DNA of 64,000 bases, taken from Parasponia andersonii. Taxonomy: Eukaryota > Streptophyta > Magnoliopsida > Rosales > Cannabaceae. Shown here one piece after another: positions 11,601 to 24,690 of the stretch. The notes beneath the pieces are model-generated. The model did no database searches. It was not told the origin of the DNA and was given only the letters and a program-made list of their open reading frames with translations. The position numbers and the translations under genes are program-made. The DNA is taken from NCBI GenBank assembly GCA_002914805.1, contig JXTB01000102.1, positions 603,173 through 667,172 of the forward strand, read 5' to 3'. Each line of letters begins with the position of its first letter. Positions within the stretch are counted from its first letter, which is position 1.

Positions 11601-12949
11601 ATGTAATATGATCACAAAAACGTACAATGGCTTTAATAAAATTCATTATTCGAGATTATGTAAATTATTTAATTTTATCACTTGATTTCACTTTAGACCC
11701 TCTAGTTTTGAGATTTTGTTGCACTTTTAAGCCCTCAATTAATTATTAAATGTATCAATCATCGTTTTTCTTTCCACAAAACGTTTAATTAAGGGCGAAA
11801 ATGATGATTGCAAATGAGACGGCTATGATTAGTTGCTGTTAATTAAGTACTTAAATTATATATTCTATAATTAGTTATCTTAATTAGTAACATGATATAA
11901 TTTGTCTACTATTATATTATAATCAGTTTATTAAATAGTAACTACTGTGCTGTCAATTTTTATTTTTATTTTTTGAATTTAGTTTCATTTTGTTATGGAT
12001 CTAATTTTTATAAAATCAGTTGTATAAAACATTAGCTGAATATATTTATAGAAATGAAAAGCTTACTCTCAGTTTTCTTGATTTTTAATATATTAGTATT
12101 ATCATAGCCGACACAAACATAATCAGATTGGTATTCACATTCATCTCCAATATTAAAGTATTGAGTTCAAATTCTCCTATCCAATTGAAAAAAGACAAAA
12201 TTCCGGAGTGGCAATTTTTACTTCCCTGTTTTGAGTCTGTATACGGTATATATTAGTAGAGCTTTCGCTCATATCACATCCTCTTGTTCCTCTGCACATA
12301 TTTCAGATCACTCACTACAAAAAGTAAAATAAAATAAAATAACAATAATAAATAAAAAGTATAAAATAAATAAATAAAAGTAGCTATTTAATTTAGGGCA
12401 ATTTTTATTCAATAAAGAAGTGAGTTTTGATTAATCATATGTCACTGAAACATTTTTAGCTACGATCTTCTTTGTATATAGCACTGAAATTACGGGTGAC
12501 CTAAAAGTACTTTATTTAGTCACAATATAATTGTACTTTTTTTACTAATACTTTTTAGCTATAAGCTTTTTAGTTCATCATGGTCACAACATTTTTTAAA
12601 AGAAAAATACTAATTAACTCTTTTAGTGATGATTTCGAGAAAAAAAAAAAAGGGAAAACAACTTCAAGCTAGTCATAAATTGTGCTGTGACGAATTGTAA
12701 GAGAGACTCCTAAAACAATGGAGACCTAGCTTCTAGCTTCGACAATCAGTTCTTTTGAATCTTATGATTCTTTCACTCAACCAGGATACATATATTGGTG
12801 AAGCTTGATTCAAAAAGATATGTTATTTGGATGAGACATGATTATGATCAAAATTGATATCAAAGATTTAATTGATGTAATTCGTCTCTATATACCCTAC
12901 ATGGTATTTTAAATTTATACAATTTTGTGAATCATAAGTTTGTCATTGA

Positions 12950-13468
12950 TGTTAGGAGAACATCCAGCTAACATATGACTTGAGAGCACTTTGGAAAAAG
13001 TGAAAAAAATAAGACACACAAAGAGTTAACGTGGTTCACCTAAATTTAGGCTACGTTTATAAATAAAGCTACGAAGAATTTTACTATGAAAAAAATATTA
13101 AAATTCATTCTCTCTAAATTCAAAGAGAGTACAAATGAACCTCTATCTTAAAATAGGAGAAAATATTCTCTAAATAAACTAGGAAAAAACTAAAGTAAGA
13201 TACTTAAGAGGAATATCTAGGCTTAAATTCTCTCTTAAGGGAAGAAGAAATACTTTTAGAATGGGATGCAAAATGGTTTAGAGGAGAAAAATATTTATAG
13301 GTAACACCTCTCTCCTATTTTCCCAATTTTTAATTCTTTTTTTTTTCTCTTTCCTAGAGATATCACCGTTGCTTGCCAAACATTTGAGTGAACCAAGTCT
13401 AGAACCTTTTTAGCTCTAGAACTAGATGAGCTGAACTTTAATCTATCATGCTTGCTTATGACACAATA
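12950..13468 (-). repeat. 3' LTR of the Copia fossil
   Basis: The sequence matches 15032-15567 in order: a TGTTAGGAG edge, AAGACACA, an AACGTGGTTCAC block, CTCTCTAAATTCAAAGAGAG, and a pyrimidine stretch before the right part. The right edge (ACAATA, 13468) is set by the matching end in the other copy. Confidence 0.65.
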
Positions 13469-15017
13469 CTCACAAAAAAGGTCAAGATACTTTTACGAGA
13501 CCAAGAAGTAACCTCTGTTTAGAGAGAATCTTCAAGCCTCATTTCAACATATGGCCAAGTTTATGAGGCCACGTCATCATAGATTCTTCTCCAGAATTTA
13601 TTGAAATAATTGATATCTCTGCTTCTATCAGTGTATCTCCTTTAAATATGCACAAATTCACTGATATCTTCTTTGCCTTCATTGCTATAAGCACACCCTT
13701 AATGCTCCCATTTTCGACACGAGTTTTGCAATCAAGATTATCTAATTATTCCAAAGATAATAGATTTTTCTTCAAGCCCTTCACATGTCACACCTCTTGA
13801 ATAATACAAATAGTGTCATTGTATATTTTCATCTTGATGGTACCAATCCTAGCAATCTCTAAGGCATGATCATTATTCATAAACACACATCCTCTAGAGA
13901 CAATTCATATGTGTAAAACCACTCTTTATGAGAAGGCATATGTCATGTTACTTCTGAATCTACTAACCAAACATCAGTGAGTTATCTTCTGTCCTTAGAA
14001 ATTGCCACTGCTTCGCTGTACAGGATTTCTCCATCATCTAAAGTACTTGTAATATTTCTCTGAGTATTTGATGACTCATGGTCCTTTTCTCTAGAATCTT
14101 CATTATTCTTAAGTTGCCAACACTCTTTTTTGACGTGCTATTTCTTGCCACAGTGATAATATTTGACATTCTTCTTACTTTTTGACTTTGATCTACTATG
14201 ATTCTGACTCTCATTGGGGCCATATTTAGTTGATCTTCCTCTCATTGTCAAAGTTTCTGCTTGTTGTGAACTTGCCAATATATCTTTCTTATTCTTATGG
14301 CGATTTTATTCTTCAAGAACAACAACTGTAAGAACATTAAAAACTAGAATTATAGCATTACTGGTTACATTTATGATTATTTGATCATATGAATCAGGTA
14401 GATTCTAAAGTAAAATTTATGTATATTAATTATCCTCTATTTTATACTCGATTGCTGTGAGCTATGAAAATAGAGTATTGAGGGTATTGATATGGTCGAT
14501 ATTTTTGTACATTCATTATCCTCTATTTTATACTCTATTGCTGTGAGCTATAAAAATAAAATATTGAGGGTATTGATATGGTTGATCACCATAGTTCATT
14601 CTGCCAATCAAAGGATGTAAAGCTTTCTCTTCAAGAAAATTTTGTTGTGCAGTGAATTTTCCTGATACAATTTTATCAATTTATCCTATATCTCCTTGGC
14701 TGACTTTTTCTCTTCAGTGCTTAATAGAACTTCATCTTCTAGCACTAGATATAAGTTAGTGACAGCATGGTCATCCATCTCATCCTATTTTTTATCATCA
14801 GTGATCTCAACAGATTTTTCTCCAATTACTGTTAGGTAATTATCTTTTTTCAATATTGTCTTTATCTTCATTTTTCACATAGAGAAATTGCTTTTATTGA
14901 ACTTTTAAATATCGAATTTCACCACTATTTTCGTTTACCACGATTTGTTCAGTTATATACATGAATAATACTATATATGTGAATAGTACCATATATGTGA
15001 ATAATACCATAACTAAT

Positions 15018-15030
15018 GGCTCTGGTACTA
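15018..15030 (-). other. Primer-binding site of the Copia fossil
   Basis: The minus strand reads TAGTACCAGAGCC, close to TGGTATCAGAGCC, the initiator tRNA-Met site of Copia elements. It lies directly inside the right LTR copy and fixes the orientation. Confidence 0.65.
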
Positions 15031-15031
15031 C

Positions 15032-15567
15032 TATTAGGAGATCTGCTTTACAGAAGTGACAACATATAACTAATACGAGTTAAAAACACTTTAGAAAAAG
15101 TAAAAAAATAAGACACAAAAAATTAACGTGGTTCACTCAAATTTAGGTTACATCAATAGACATAATTAGGAAGAATTTCACTATAAAAGGGAGATTACCA
15201 CTCACTTACTTCTAAATACAAAGAGAGTACAAATGATCTTCTCTCTCTTGAAATAGAAGAAAATATTCTCTCTAAATAAATTATAAAAAAAACTAAAGTG
15301 AGATACTTAAGAGAAAATTCTAAGCTTAAACTCTCTCTTAAAAGGTGAAGAAATATTTTTAAAAGGGGATGCAAAATAGTCCGGAGGAGAGGGGTATTTA
15401 CAGGTGAATCCTCTCTCCTATTCTCCCAATTTTTAATTTTTTTTTTCTTTTTCCTATAATTGGTTGTGCCTGCAATCAAAGATTGCGTCTGAAGCCGCTT
15501 CACATATGCGGCACTGCAATCAAACATTGCGGCTTGTACCGCATGAATTGACCATGCATATACAATA
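15032..15567 (-). repeat. 5' LTR of the Copia fossil
   Basis: This is the direct copy of 12950-13468, beginning TATTAGGAG and ending ACAATA. The stretch 15470-15540 holds repeated GCAATCAA-ATTGCG words that are not seen in the other copy. Confidence 0.6.
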
Positions 15568-17587
15568 ATTGATGATCGCTAAATTTGCTCATCTTTGACA
15601 GAAATCGTCTCATATTATATGAATTTATTTGGAGGAGGTATTCAATTTCTTCTACTTTAAAGGTGCATATATATATATATATATATATATAAGGGAGAGT
15701 AGAAGAAGCATCAAAATCTTACTAGCACATCTCAATTAAGTTGAACTTAAAACAAGTCAATCTAGCGTCAAAATATTTTGAACTTCGGAGGCTCGTATAT
15801 CTCGAAGTTCTGTTTGCATTTGTAGGGCATCAAGAAACTTGTATTGTCGCTGAGGAATGTTGGCTTTAGTTTAAGTTTGAACTAGACAATATTCTTAGTG
15901 GATATGGGAATCAAAGAGACAATTTTCTGTTGTTTTAGACATTTATAGGCACGATTCCTTGGAGTTTATGAAATTCATAGCGTGCTTCTTTCATATGATG
16001 ATCATTTTTTTTTTGGCTCAATCTTCCACATGAACATAAGCTTAAATAACAACTTCCCGTGGCAAAATAGAAATTCAATAAAATGTTGTTAATTTAAAAG
16101 ACATTGTAATTCAAGATGAATCAAATCAAGAAAGGCCAGAAAAAAAAAAAAACTTTCTGACATCAAGAATATTCATCCAGTCTCTTTTGGTAGAGGTCGT
16201 GACTAAAGCAATTTCAATATTTGTCGGTTTAGTTATGGACAACATTAAAAGATCATTATGAAAAGTATGAGCACATTGCATTCTACTTCATATTTTCACA
16301 ATTTAATATGAACTCTTGAAAGTTAGATGCTATTACCTTTTTTTTTTTTTTTTTCAGCATCTACTAGAATTTGGCTAGTCACCTTGGCAATAGACGGATT
16401 CGTGGTCGAATCTCATTTTCAAATATGCAAGTAAGTAAAGTGGTGTTAAAAGTAAAAATTCTTTGAGGCACGAATCAAGACTAGAATGTTATGCAATTCA
16501 ACATGCTTGGGAATTAAGGCTATAAATGTAATAATTTTTAAGTAAGGATGTACCCTCAATAACATGAGATATTTTTTGAAGGGTTACAAATTGTATCAAA
16601 GACCAAACTCAAATGCCAAAAACGGGATAATTGTGATAGTCAAAATTCCTTCAAACATATGCCATATGCGAAAGGACATTTTGTATTTATATATATAGTC
16701 CTCCTATATCATACGAGGAAAGGTAAAAATAATAGTTCATACCAACTGTAGTTATATGTGTATAAGGTTCTGAGTTAAAATCCTATCAACTTACCAAGAC
16801 GTATAATAATGATGGAGCCAGAATTTTGGTTTAGTAGGGACTAGAAATACATTTTCTTCTATTTAGAGACCTATTCTATATTTTATCTATTTTGAGAACG
16901 GGCATTTATATACAATTTAAGTCTAAAATTCTAAATACATATAAATATTTAGGTATTTTTCAAAAGAAATATAAAATTGAGCGAGGGTTGTGACTCTGTG
17001 ACTGATGCACAGTATACAAGTGGTCTAAGTGCTATGTCAATGTTTTATGTAAGAAGGAAGACATTATGACCTTTTGTTCATCTTCAATTCTTAAAATCAG
17101 AGATATAATTTGAGGAAAGGGTATAAAATTGCTCCCCGTGCAATTTTCTTTCTGTCCCTTCTCATCTTTACACAAGATTCATCATATTAGTTATATATAT
17201 GTAATGTGTTCCTCAAACCAATCACATTCACAGTACTCCTGCCTTCTTTATTTATGTTATTTTATTTTTGTCTACTCATCTTTTTTTTTTATATATAATT
17301 AAAGTGCACCTAGAGATCAAGAGTTAATAATATAAAGAAAGTCTCCAAGAGAAGAACTTATTAAAGGAAGTCGCTAAGCTTCAACATTTGCCAAAGGAAG
17401 TCGCTAAGCTTCAACATTTGCCAAACGCTCGCAGTACCTTTATTTAATTTCATGAATGCAGTATGAACCGTTTGTTATAATTGTATTCGATTATAACATT
17501 AATTCCAATTATCGCTACGATCTCTTTTGTCTAAATATACTTCAATACAATATTAACATTCCTATATCCCTTATATATATATATATA
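15568..17587. other. Gene-free AT-rich stretch
   Basis: It contains a (TA)n run at 15667-15691 and T runs near 16338. A 32 bp tandem duplication of an AAGGAAGTCGCTAAGC word occurs at 17364-17427. GGTCGAATCTC near 16400 resembles a pol III B box, but no complete SINE could be outlined. No gene is seen. Confidence 0.45.
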
Positions 17588-17813
17588 GAGGTTGCCAATC
17601 CAATAGGTATTTTTTTCCTATACTTATGGGTAGGTATTTTTTTTTTAGCCGTGGTGATCCAATGACTATAATAAAGTGCATGAAAAGACGTGCATTATTA
17701 ATGCTCTTTCTCTCTCTTACTTTTTACAATAAAAAAATATGCATACTAAATTTTCATTGGCCAAATTAATACCTATGCATAGGTAAAAAAAAAATACCTA
17801 CTAGATTGGTGCC

Positions 17814-17816
<3 letters not shown>
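17588..17816. mobile_element. MITE with imperfect terminal inverted repeats, about 229 bp
   Basis: The left end (GGTTGCCAATCCAATAGGTA) and the reverse complement of the right end (GGGCACCAATCTAGTAGGTA) match over about 35 bases, including the T run that follows. The element sits between (TA)n runs at 17573-17587 and 17819-17847, so a TA duplication cannot be told from the microsatellite. Confidence 0.65.

Positions 17817-17818
<2 letters not shown>

Positions 17819-17847
<29 letters not shown>
17819..17847. repeat. (TA)n microsatellite
   Basis: About 14 AT units directly beside the MITE at 17588-17816. Confidence 0.9.
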
Positions 17848-17849
<2 letters not shown>

Positions 17850-18531
17850 TGGTCATCTTTCCTGATCTTTTATTTTAATTTTTTTTTCTCCATCTTACTC
17901 AATAAAAGAATTATAGATACAATTATATACTGTCTTCATTAATTCAACTAAAAACTAATTTTATAGTATAATTAATATAAATAAGTGGGATGTTATGGTT
18001 GGTGCATAATGGGTATCACAATGATGGCTGATCCATTATTATAATCTCATTAATTTTCTAAATTAATGTCAGTAAGTTCAAAATATAAACATAAATTATT
18101 GTCGGTTCGGTAAGATTATGCACCTCAAAAGAAGATTTATACATATTACGGAATGGCCAGCACCTTTGGTTGAATCATATAATACTGTCTTCTAGAAGGG
18201 GAGTAAATCTAATGATTTTATAATTAAGTCTAAGACAGTCCAATATTATTAGCGGTCTAGTCATTAACCGAAACGGGAATTAAATTATTTTATAAAAATT
18301 ATATCATACCGGTGGTACATATGCACCGTCGTGAAGCACCATTTTGAAGTTTATATTTCCCGACTCAAATGATCTGTGTATAGCTTGTGTACTAATACTA
18401 AACTTTTTTTTTAATTAAGATTAACTAATGACCAATATATATTATAAAAATAAAAAAAATAATTTTTCAAAATTTCAAAATTTAACTATTTTATATTCTA
18501 CATATGATAGAACTAACTAGTTGCACACTTA

Positions 18532-18922
18532 AGTTATGTTTGATAGAAAGGAAAGAAAATAAGAGGGAAGAAAAAATTAGGAAGAAAAAAAATGTGTAAA
18601 ATAAAAATAAAAGAAAAAAAAATTAGTATATTTAAAATAATTATTTTAACTTTTTATTAAAATTTTAAAAGCAATATATAAGATTAATTTAGTAAATTCA
18701 TTTTAAAACATTATTAAAAAACTTTCCTTTTTTCTTTTCTTTTTATTTTTAGAAAAAAAATATTTGAATAGATCTTATCACCTTTTTCTCTCTCATTTTT
18801 CCTCTTTTTTTCTTTTCCTTTTCTTTTTCCCTTTTATTAACAACTAAAATATTTATTTCCCTCCACTTTTCTATCAAAATTTTTCTTTCCTCTCCCTTTT
18901 TTTTTCGTACTAAACATAACTC
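18532..18922. mobile_element. MITE family copy 1, about 390 bp
   Basis: The left end AGTTATGTTTGATAGAAAGG and the right end, read in reverse complement (AGTTATGTTTAGTACGAAAA), are inverted repeats. The interior is AT-rich, with purine-rich sequence on the left and pyrimidine-rich on the right, so the whole can fold back. It resembles 20068-20468. Confidence 0.55.
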
Positions 18923-19478
18923 TAATGAGCCTCTTTAATACTTCAAATGAATAAAGGCTACACTAATAATTAATATATATATATATATATCATCAAGTTT
19001 TATTTTCAATGATACTCTTACCTATCGGTAAATGAGTTTCTTTTCTTTTCTTCCCCACCCAAAGAATCTAGAATGTATTTGGATTCTCCTTCATTGGTTA
19101 ATTTCCTTCTTCTTTATCCTTATTATTTCTCTTTTTCCTTTTAAATTTAATTTTCTTTAATAATTGAGATCGACACCCTTTTCCACTTATTATTGATTGT
19201 TCAAAGGATTAGATATAAGGGTTTTCATTCATATGAGAGACATGTTCCATCCACACATACTTTAGGATGACCAAGACCTCATATATTGACACCGCATTTT
19301 CTTGGTTTGATAAAGTAGTGGTTGAGAAAAGCTAGCTATTCCAATTTATCTCAACTTCAATCATTATTCTCTAGCGGTATAATTATTTTTTTTTATCACC
19401 TATTAATTTTATGTTTTCTATTCCATTGTTTCGTCCTTTTTGGCCAAGTTTGATTCCAACATATGCATTATATCCTTA

Positions 19479-19903
19479 AGGGTGAATTATAAAAAAAATA
19501 AATTTAAATTCTACGGTATAGATCTTAAAATTTAGACTTTATAAAATAACGTTCTAAAATTAAAAAATTCTAAAAATTAATATCATGAGTTAATTTTTCA
19601 AAAAATTTTAATTAATAAAAAATAATATTATCTTTAAAATTAAAAAAAATAATAAGAATTAATCTATTTTTAACAAAAAATATTATTATTTTTTCATTAC
19701 TAAAATTAGTCAAAAATAAATCCAATATATGAATTTTGAGAACGTAAGAATTTTGAGAAATTGTTAATCTTAAAATAACATTTTATGTTATATTGTTAAT
19801 CTTAAAATAACATTTTATGAATAACATTTTATGAAGTTCAAAATTTAGAATTTAAATTACTGAAAACTCAAATTTTTGATTTTTTTTCAATTCACGCTAT
19901 CCT
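19479..19903. mobile_element. Fold-back MITE with TTA flanks, about 425 bp
   Basis: The ends AGGGTGAATTATAAAAAAAA and, in reverse complement, GGATAGCGTGAATTGAAAAA share TGAATT plus an A tract. Both sides are flanked by CCTTA/TTA. A TTA duplication points to the PIF/Harbinger type. The interior is more than 80% A+T by eye and includes a local duplication of CTTAAAATAACATTTTATG (about 19784-19818). Confidence 0.45.
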
Positions 19904-20067
19904 TAGCTATAACCCTAAGTAATTTAATAATATTAAAACAATTGTTTCGTTATTAACAATATCTATTAGCTAATGTGTAATGTTTTACACTGCCTTAAGA
20001 GTTAGGACAGAACAAACGATGACGTTGACACAACTGTCAAGTCTACATTCTAAATCATTTGATCAAT

Positions 20068-20468
20068 TAGGCTATCGTACGGAAGGAAAAAATAGGACGA
20101 AAAGATAAATTGGGAAGAAAAAAAATATAAGATGTTTTTTCATTATTATTTGGTTGAAAAAAAAATTAATATATTTTAAAATGATTATTTTATTTTTTTA
20201 TTAAAATTTTAAAAATAATATATAAAATTAATTTGATAAATTTATTTTAAAATATTAGTAAAAAACTTTTCTACCGTCTTTTTTCTCTATTTTTAAGAAA
20301 AAAATATTTAAGTAGATTACACTATATTTTTTCCTCCTTTATTCTCTATTCTTTTCTCATCTATTCCCTTTTCCCTTTTACTAAACAATTCAATTTTTTA
20401 TTTTCCTCTATTTTTCCATCAAAATTTTTCTTTCCTCTTTCTTTTACTTTCTACCAAACATAGTCTAG
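20068..20468. mobile_element. MITE family copy 2, about 400 bp
   Basis: It has the same layout as 18532-18922: an AAGGAAAAAATAGGACG-type left end, an interior ATTAAAATTTTAAAAATAAT block, a pyrimidine-rich right part and a right end CTACCAAACATAGTCTAG. The two copies align through most of their length by eye. The edges are approximate. Confidence 0.5.
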
Positions 20469-21559
20469 TGATCAGTATAAATCACTCTGGCATTGTCGTT
20501 ACTCCTTACTCCTTGGCATAGCTCTTATTTAAATAGCATTGTTAACAGTACCATTGGTCTAAGTTACACAATATTTTCTATCATTTTATTATTATTATTA
20601 TTATTATTATATCCTAATATAGGATTATTTTGTTTCCCACGTTCAATTCGTGTTGAGTTAAAAAGTAACCATAATAGTTCATGAAGTGTAACATAAATCT
20701 GAGGCAGATATTCTCACTACACTAAAATTAGAGTGATGGATTTTTGCAATCTATATATATATATATATATGAATATCCCTTCCAGTCTTGGACAAGTACC
20801 CTTAATGTACACATATCTTATCGTACTTTTAAACAAGTTGAAATATAACTATAGCTTCACCACAAAAGCCATAAAAGTCTGGATATATTTGTGGAAACAG
20901 GACCCAAAATTGGCCAATAACCATTCTCAAGATACATTTACTACCAGCCATTATATAAATATATGCATGTATATCACAACATTTCTCCATGTGGTGTAGT
21001 TTTTTGATAAAGCGAAAAGAAGCATAGCAATTAATGGTCGTTATAGGGCTTCTGTGTTGGGATGACAATATTTTGCATACCTAAACAAATTTATGTGCAG
21101 ATATATTATATAAAATATGGGCCAGCAGACCATCACTATCTGATCCACAGAGTGGGTTGATTATAATATACTCCAAATCTGATTCTGATTAGGACTGAAA
21201 GGTACATTAATTCTTTCTGGAAAGATAAGAAGATTGGATCCATGAAATATGGCTATTGTCCTAACTTTAAGCTACACAAACTGGTGGGTTTAAATTGCTT
21301 GTAATTGGTTACGTAGATTATATGATGCTATAAACATAGGGGATTATTAACATTCTTTTTATTATACATGAACTGAAAGATTTCCATTATAACCACAAGA
21401 GTAATAAAGAGATTTTGAAGATTAAAAAGACCATATATAGTTAGAGTAGTGTGGGTGATAATTGTTAATCAAGTATCTTTAATTTGATATTTTGATTAGT
21501 TTTTGCATCTTTTTATTAGTTTTCTTTTTTTTTTTTTTAATGTGCTTTTATTCTTATTT
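20469..21559. other. Gene-free stretch with short microsatellites
   Basis: A (TTA)n run lies near 20587-20608 and a (TA)n run near 20751-20770. The open frames here are AT-driven and lack domains. Confidence 0.5.
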
Positions 21560-22600
21560 TGTAGACTAGGAGCTGTTGGTGTTTTTTGAGAAAATTTGGA
21601 AGCTTTTAAAATGACGAAATTTTAGACCAGAGATCTACGGCTGCAGCGTCAAAGTCCAAGACTGGACGCCAGGAGGCAGTCAAAGACCGAAAAAAAAAAA
21701 AAAAACAGAAATTCAAGCATCGCATCGCTGGGAAGCTGAGGCCGCGACACTGCTTTGCAATTTCAAAAGATTAAAACCCTACAATTTTCCAGATTTGCCC
21801 TATTTTCTCAAAACCTATAGATATGATCTTTTAGTATTCATTCTAGATGACTTACCGAAGAGGAGGGAGGAAGAGAGAGAGGACACAATCCGGAGTCCGA
21901 GATGCTTCAATCCAACTTCGATCAACAGTTCTTTCTTTTCTTAATCATTATGTTTTGAGAAAATATTTTTTATTTACAATATAACCTAATTTTAAAGTCT
22001 TAAATTTTTTCTATTTAAATTTATTTATAGTTTATTTTTTAGTGTTTATTACTATTCTAAATGCTTTTGAATAATATATTGGCAACTATTTATATAATCA
22101 ATGAAAGAATCATAACGAGACCAAAATCCCCTCAAGCTTTTGTAATGAATACCCATGTTAGGTAGGTGATAGAGATATACCTGACTTGCGTAATTGTTTA
22201 GAGAGAAGTCATAAAGCTTAATTAACGAATATTAATAAGTTGTAATTCACGTAAAAATATAGTGAATAAGTTGGCTTAAACTTGAGAGAAGATAGTGCAT
22301 AGATTAGTGATTTTCGACCATTAATTTGGACAACTGGAATATGGAGATTAAGATTGATCAGTTATAGTGAAATAAAAAAACACTAGTGTTTAATCAATTG
22401 ATCAATTCATCTCTTTGCCTTGCCATTAATTTCATTTAGTCTTTGTTTTTTTTATCTTATTTTTTGCATTCAATTACTTTATTCGATTATTCAAATAAAA
22501 TTAGGATTAACATAATTTGGTAGTTAATAAACTATCAAATTTCATAAAATATTACTCATAATTTATTTTTTATTACTTGTCACGATAACGTAGAATTATG
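21560..22600 (+). repeat. Possible LTR-derived repeat fragment
   Basis: GC-richer sequence at 21620-21900 is followed by ATCATTATGTTTTGAG (about 21943-21958) and by AGGTAGGTGATAGAGATATACC (split around 22160-22183). This resembles, in reverse orientation, blocks in the element at 55684-57289. The relation is by eye and weak, and no ends were found. Confidence 0.3.
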
Positions 22601-23998
22601 TTCACAAATTCACCACTAGTGAGACCTTAATTTTTTATTCCAACTAATATAACATTTTTTCACCCCAACTAAGATAACACGATTCGATTCTTAACTACAT
22701 AGTTTTAACAGTGCAATCTTACTTTATAAGATGTGCCAATTTAGTTTAGCTTTTTAACAAGCTAAAACTATTTTTCGAATAATTTGTGAGCTAAAAGGTA
22801 TTTGATAAAAATCTGAAAATTAGATTATTCAATAATTTTCGATAAAGCTACATGGTAGCTTTGGTTTTTAGATTATGCAGGAATCTACGATATCTTTTAA
22901 TGAATAAATCATAATAGTTAAAATACCCTAACTTAAAAGTGAAAATGCTGCACATTTAATTGAATTTATTTTCAAAGTATTAATATATTTAAATCATAAT
23001 TAACTAAAATACTCTTCATATTAATTATTTTGAAGTATCCAAATTGATTCTTTATTGAAATTTTAAATTAAGATGAAAATAAAATAAAATAAATTTAATT
23101 GAGTAACTAATTTAATTGATTTTGTTTTCGTATCAGTTCCTTTAAAAAAAATATTAATATATTTAGCACGTATAAATATGTATAATTATAAAAAAAAATA
23201 TTGATAAGCTCTTTTTATAAATATGTATAATTGTATAATGATGTTATTTTAGTTATTTTATATTTGCACAATAATTCAATCATACAGTTTACTAAATACT
23301 CTAATAAAAAATTTTCAAGTCGCGATACTTTAAAAGTACAATTTATCAAATACTATGCTATTTTACGTTATAACAAATTTTTCCGACAACATATCTAAAA
23401 ATGTTTTCTTTAAAATGTTACCTGAAAATCTCAGGGCGCATCAGTTAGCATGGATCTTTTGTAAACAAAATGAACATACTCGTGTGACTGAAAAAGATAA
23501 AAATGGCTTTTGAGTGCCTTACGTCTCTAGGGTTCCATATTAATTCTAGGGTTCCATATTAATTCATGTATGTTGGTTGTCTTCTGTACAAATAGGCCTC
23601 AATTCGGAAAAGGTCCTAATATAGAATTCTTTGTAAAAAAAAAATAGTAATATTAATGATCACAAATAGTCCTTGATTTGGAGCTTAAAAGGTATTAATA
23701 TAGAATTCTTGTTTAAAAAACAATAATATGAATAATCATTTCTAGTGATGGACTTGTATTTTATTTTTCTTTTTATTTTATAATATGATGAACGAAATAA
23801 TAATAATATTATTATATTAGGACCTTTTTGGTAAGAAACTTAGTTGAATTTACTTTATATCGATCTAATAAGCAACTTAGTTGAATTTACTTTATATCGA
23901 TCTAATTTCCATTGGCAACTGCTATTGATTAATATGAAATATAGCACAAAATTTAAGACGTGTTTGGGCATTCCAATCAGGTTGCATAATTGTTGTTA
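22601..23998. other. Gene-free AT-rich stretch with short tandem duplications
   Basis: Two small direct duplications are visible: a 22-24 bp CTAGGGTTCCATATTAATT pair at about 23526-23570, and a 37 bp ACTTAGTTGAATTTACTTTA pair at about 23839-23908. No gene is supported. Confidence 0.6.
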
Positions 23999-24690
23999 GA
24001 GGTGTCAAAATGGACGGGTCGGGCAAGCGGGTTTAAGAGAAAAATGAGCCAAGTCATCTAAGAAAGCGGGTCGGACTAGGCCTGAATTTTTAAAATGTAG
24101 CCCAACTCGACCTATAGGCTCCGCCAAACTTCTAAGCGAGCCTAGGCGGGCTGGGCTTGGCCCGAAACAGACTAAAACGAGATGGTTCATTCTTAATTCA
24201 ATTTTAAAATTTTAAAAAAATCCAAAAAAATGAGATTATTATTTGTGTAATTAGTTTAAAATATTAGAAATCTAAAATAAAATTTATGAAAAAATAAATA
24301 ATATGTTATTTTTTTCCTATGTTAATTAAATAAGCTAAAAGTATATAAGTAGAATAGTTGATAAAAAAAAGTTTAAATATTGAAAAATTATTTACACTTA
24401 TTGAAATTTGAAAGTGTGAAAAAAAGCGAGAGAATATATATTTATAAGTATTGGAAAAAGTTTATATTTAAATTTATTTAAAAAAAAATTTTAAAAAATT
24501 ATTTTTGACAAGTCGGCTCATGTAGGCTAGATTAACAGGTCGACGGGCCTAGACATATAGCCATATTCGGCCCTAACTTAGAGCCGGGCTAAGTTTGGGT
24601 CCGTTATAATGCGGACCAGGCCAGGTTGGCTTGCGAGCCACAATGACAGGACACGAGCCGACCCGTTTAGCTCGACCCATTTTGACACAT
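23999..24690. mobile_element. Non-autonomous DNA transposon, 692 bp, TTA flanks
   Basis: The termini GAGGTGTCAAAATGG and, in reverse complement, ATGTGTCAAAATGG form an inverted repeat. TTA lies directly outside both ends (23996-23998 and 24691-24693). Both ends are GC-rich with repeated GGGTC/GGCCC words that pair in part; the middle is AT-rich. GTGTCAAAATGG ends are familiar from plant MITEs. The TTA duplication suggests PIF/Harbinger, although I cannot exclude hAT. It has no coding capacity. Confidence 0.65.

Larger units (their letters stand above)
10193..12949. other. Downstream gene-free DNA
   Basis: The ALOG 3' untranslated region probably occupies the first few hundred bases. Further on there are T-rich tracts, a hairpin at 10547-10565, a (TA)n run at 11567-11597 and AT-rich filler. 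Near 12110-12190 a GAGTTCAAATTCTC motif recalls the B box and tail of tRNA-derived SINEs, but no matching A box was found. No coding region is supported. Confidence 0.5.
12950..15567 (-). mobile_element. Small Copia retrotransposon fossil
   Basis: Two direct LTR copies flank about 1.56 kb. A primer-binding site lies beside the right copy, so the element reads leftward. Recognisable parts are the end of gag with a CCHC-type zinc knuckle (about 14100-14230), the start of the aspartic protease (W-L-V-D-S motif, about 13945-13980) and a GAG-pre-integrase-like segment (about 13600-13900). No reverse transcriptase or integrase core was recognised, and the element is far shorter than a whole Copia element (about 5 kb). 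It is broken in many places. The LTR copies differ heavily by eye, so it is old. ATTGA at 12945-12949 and 15568-15572 may be the target duplication. Confidence 0.75.
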
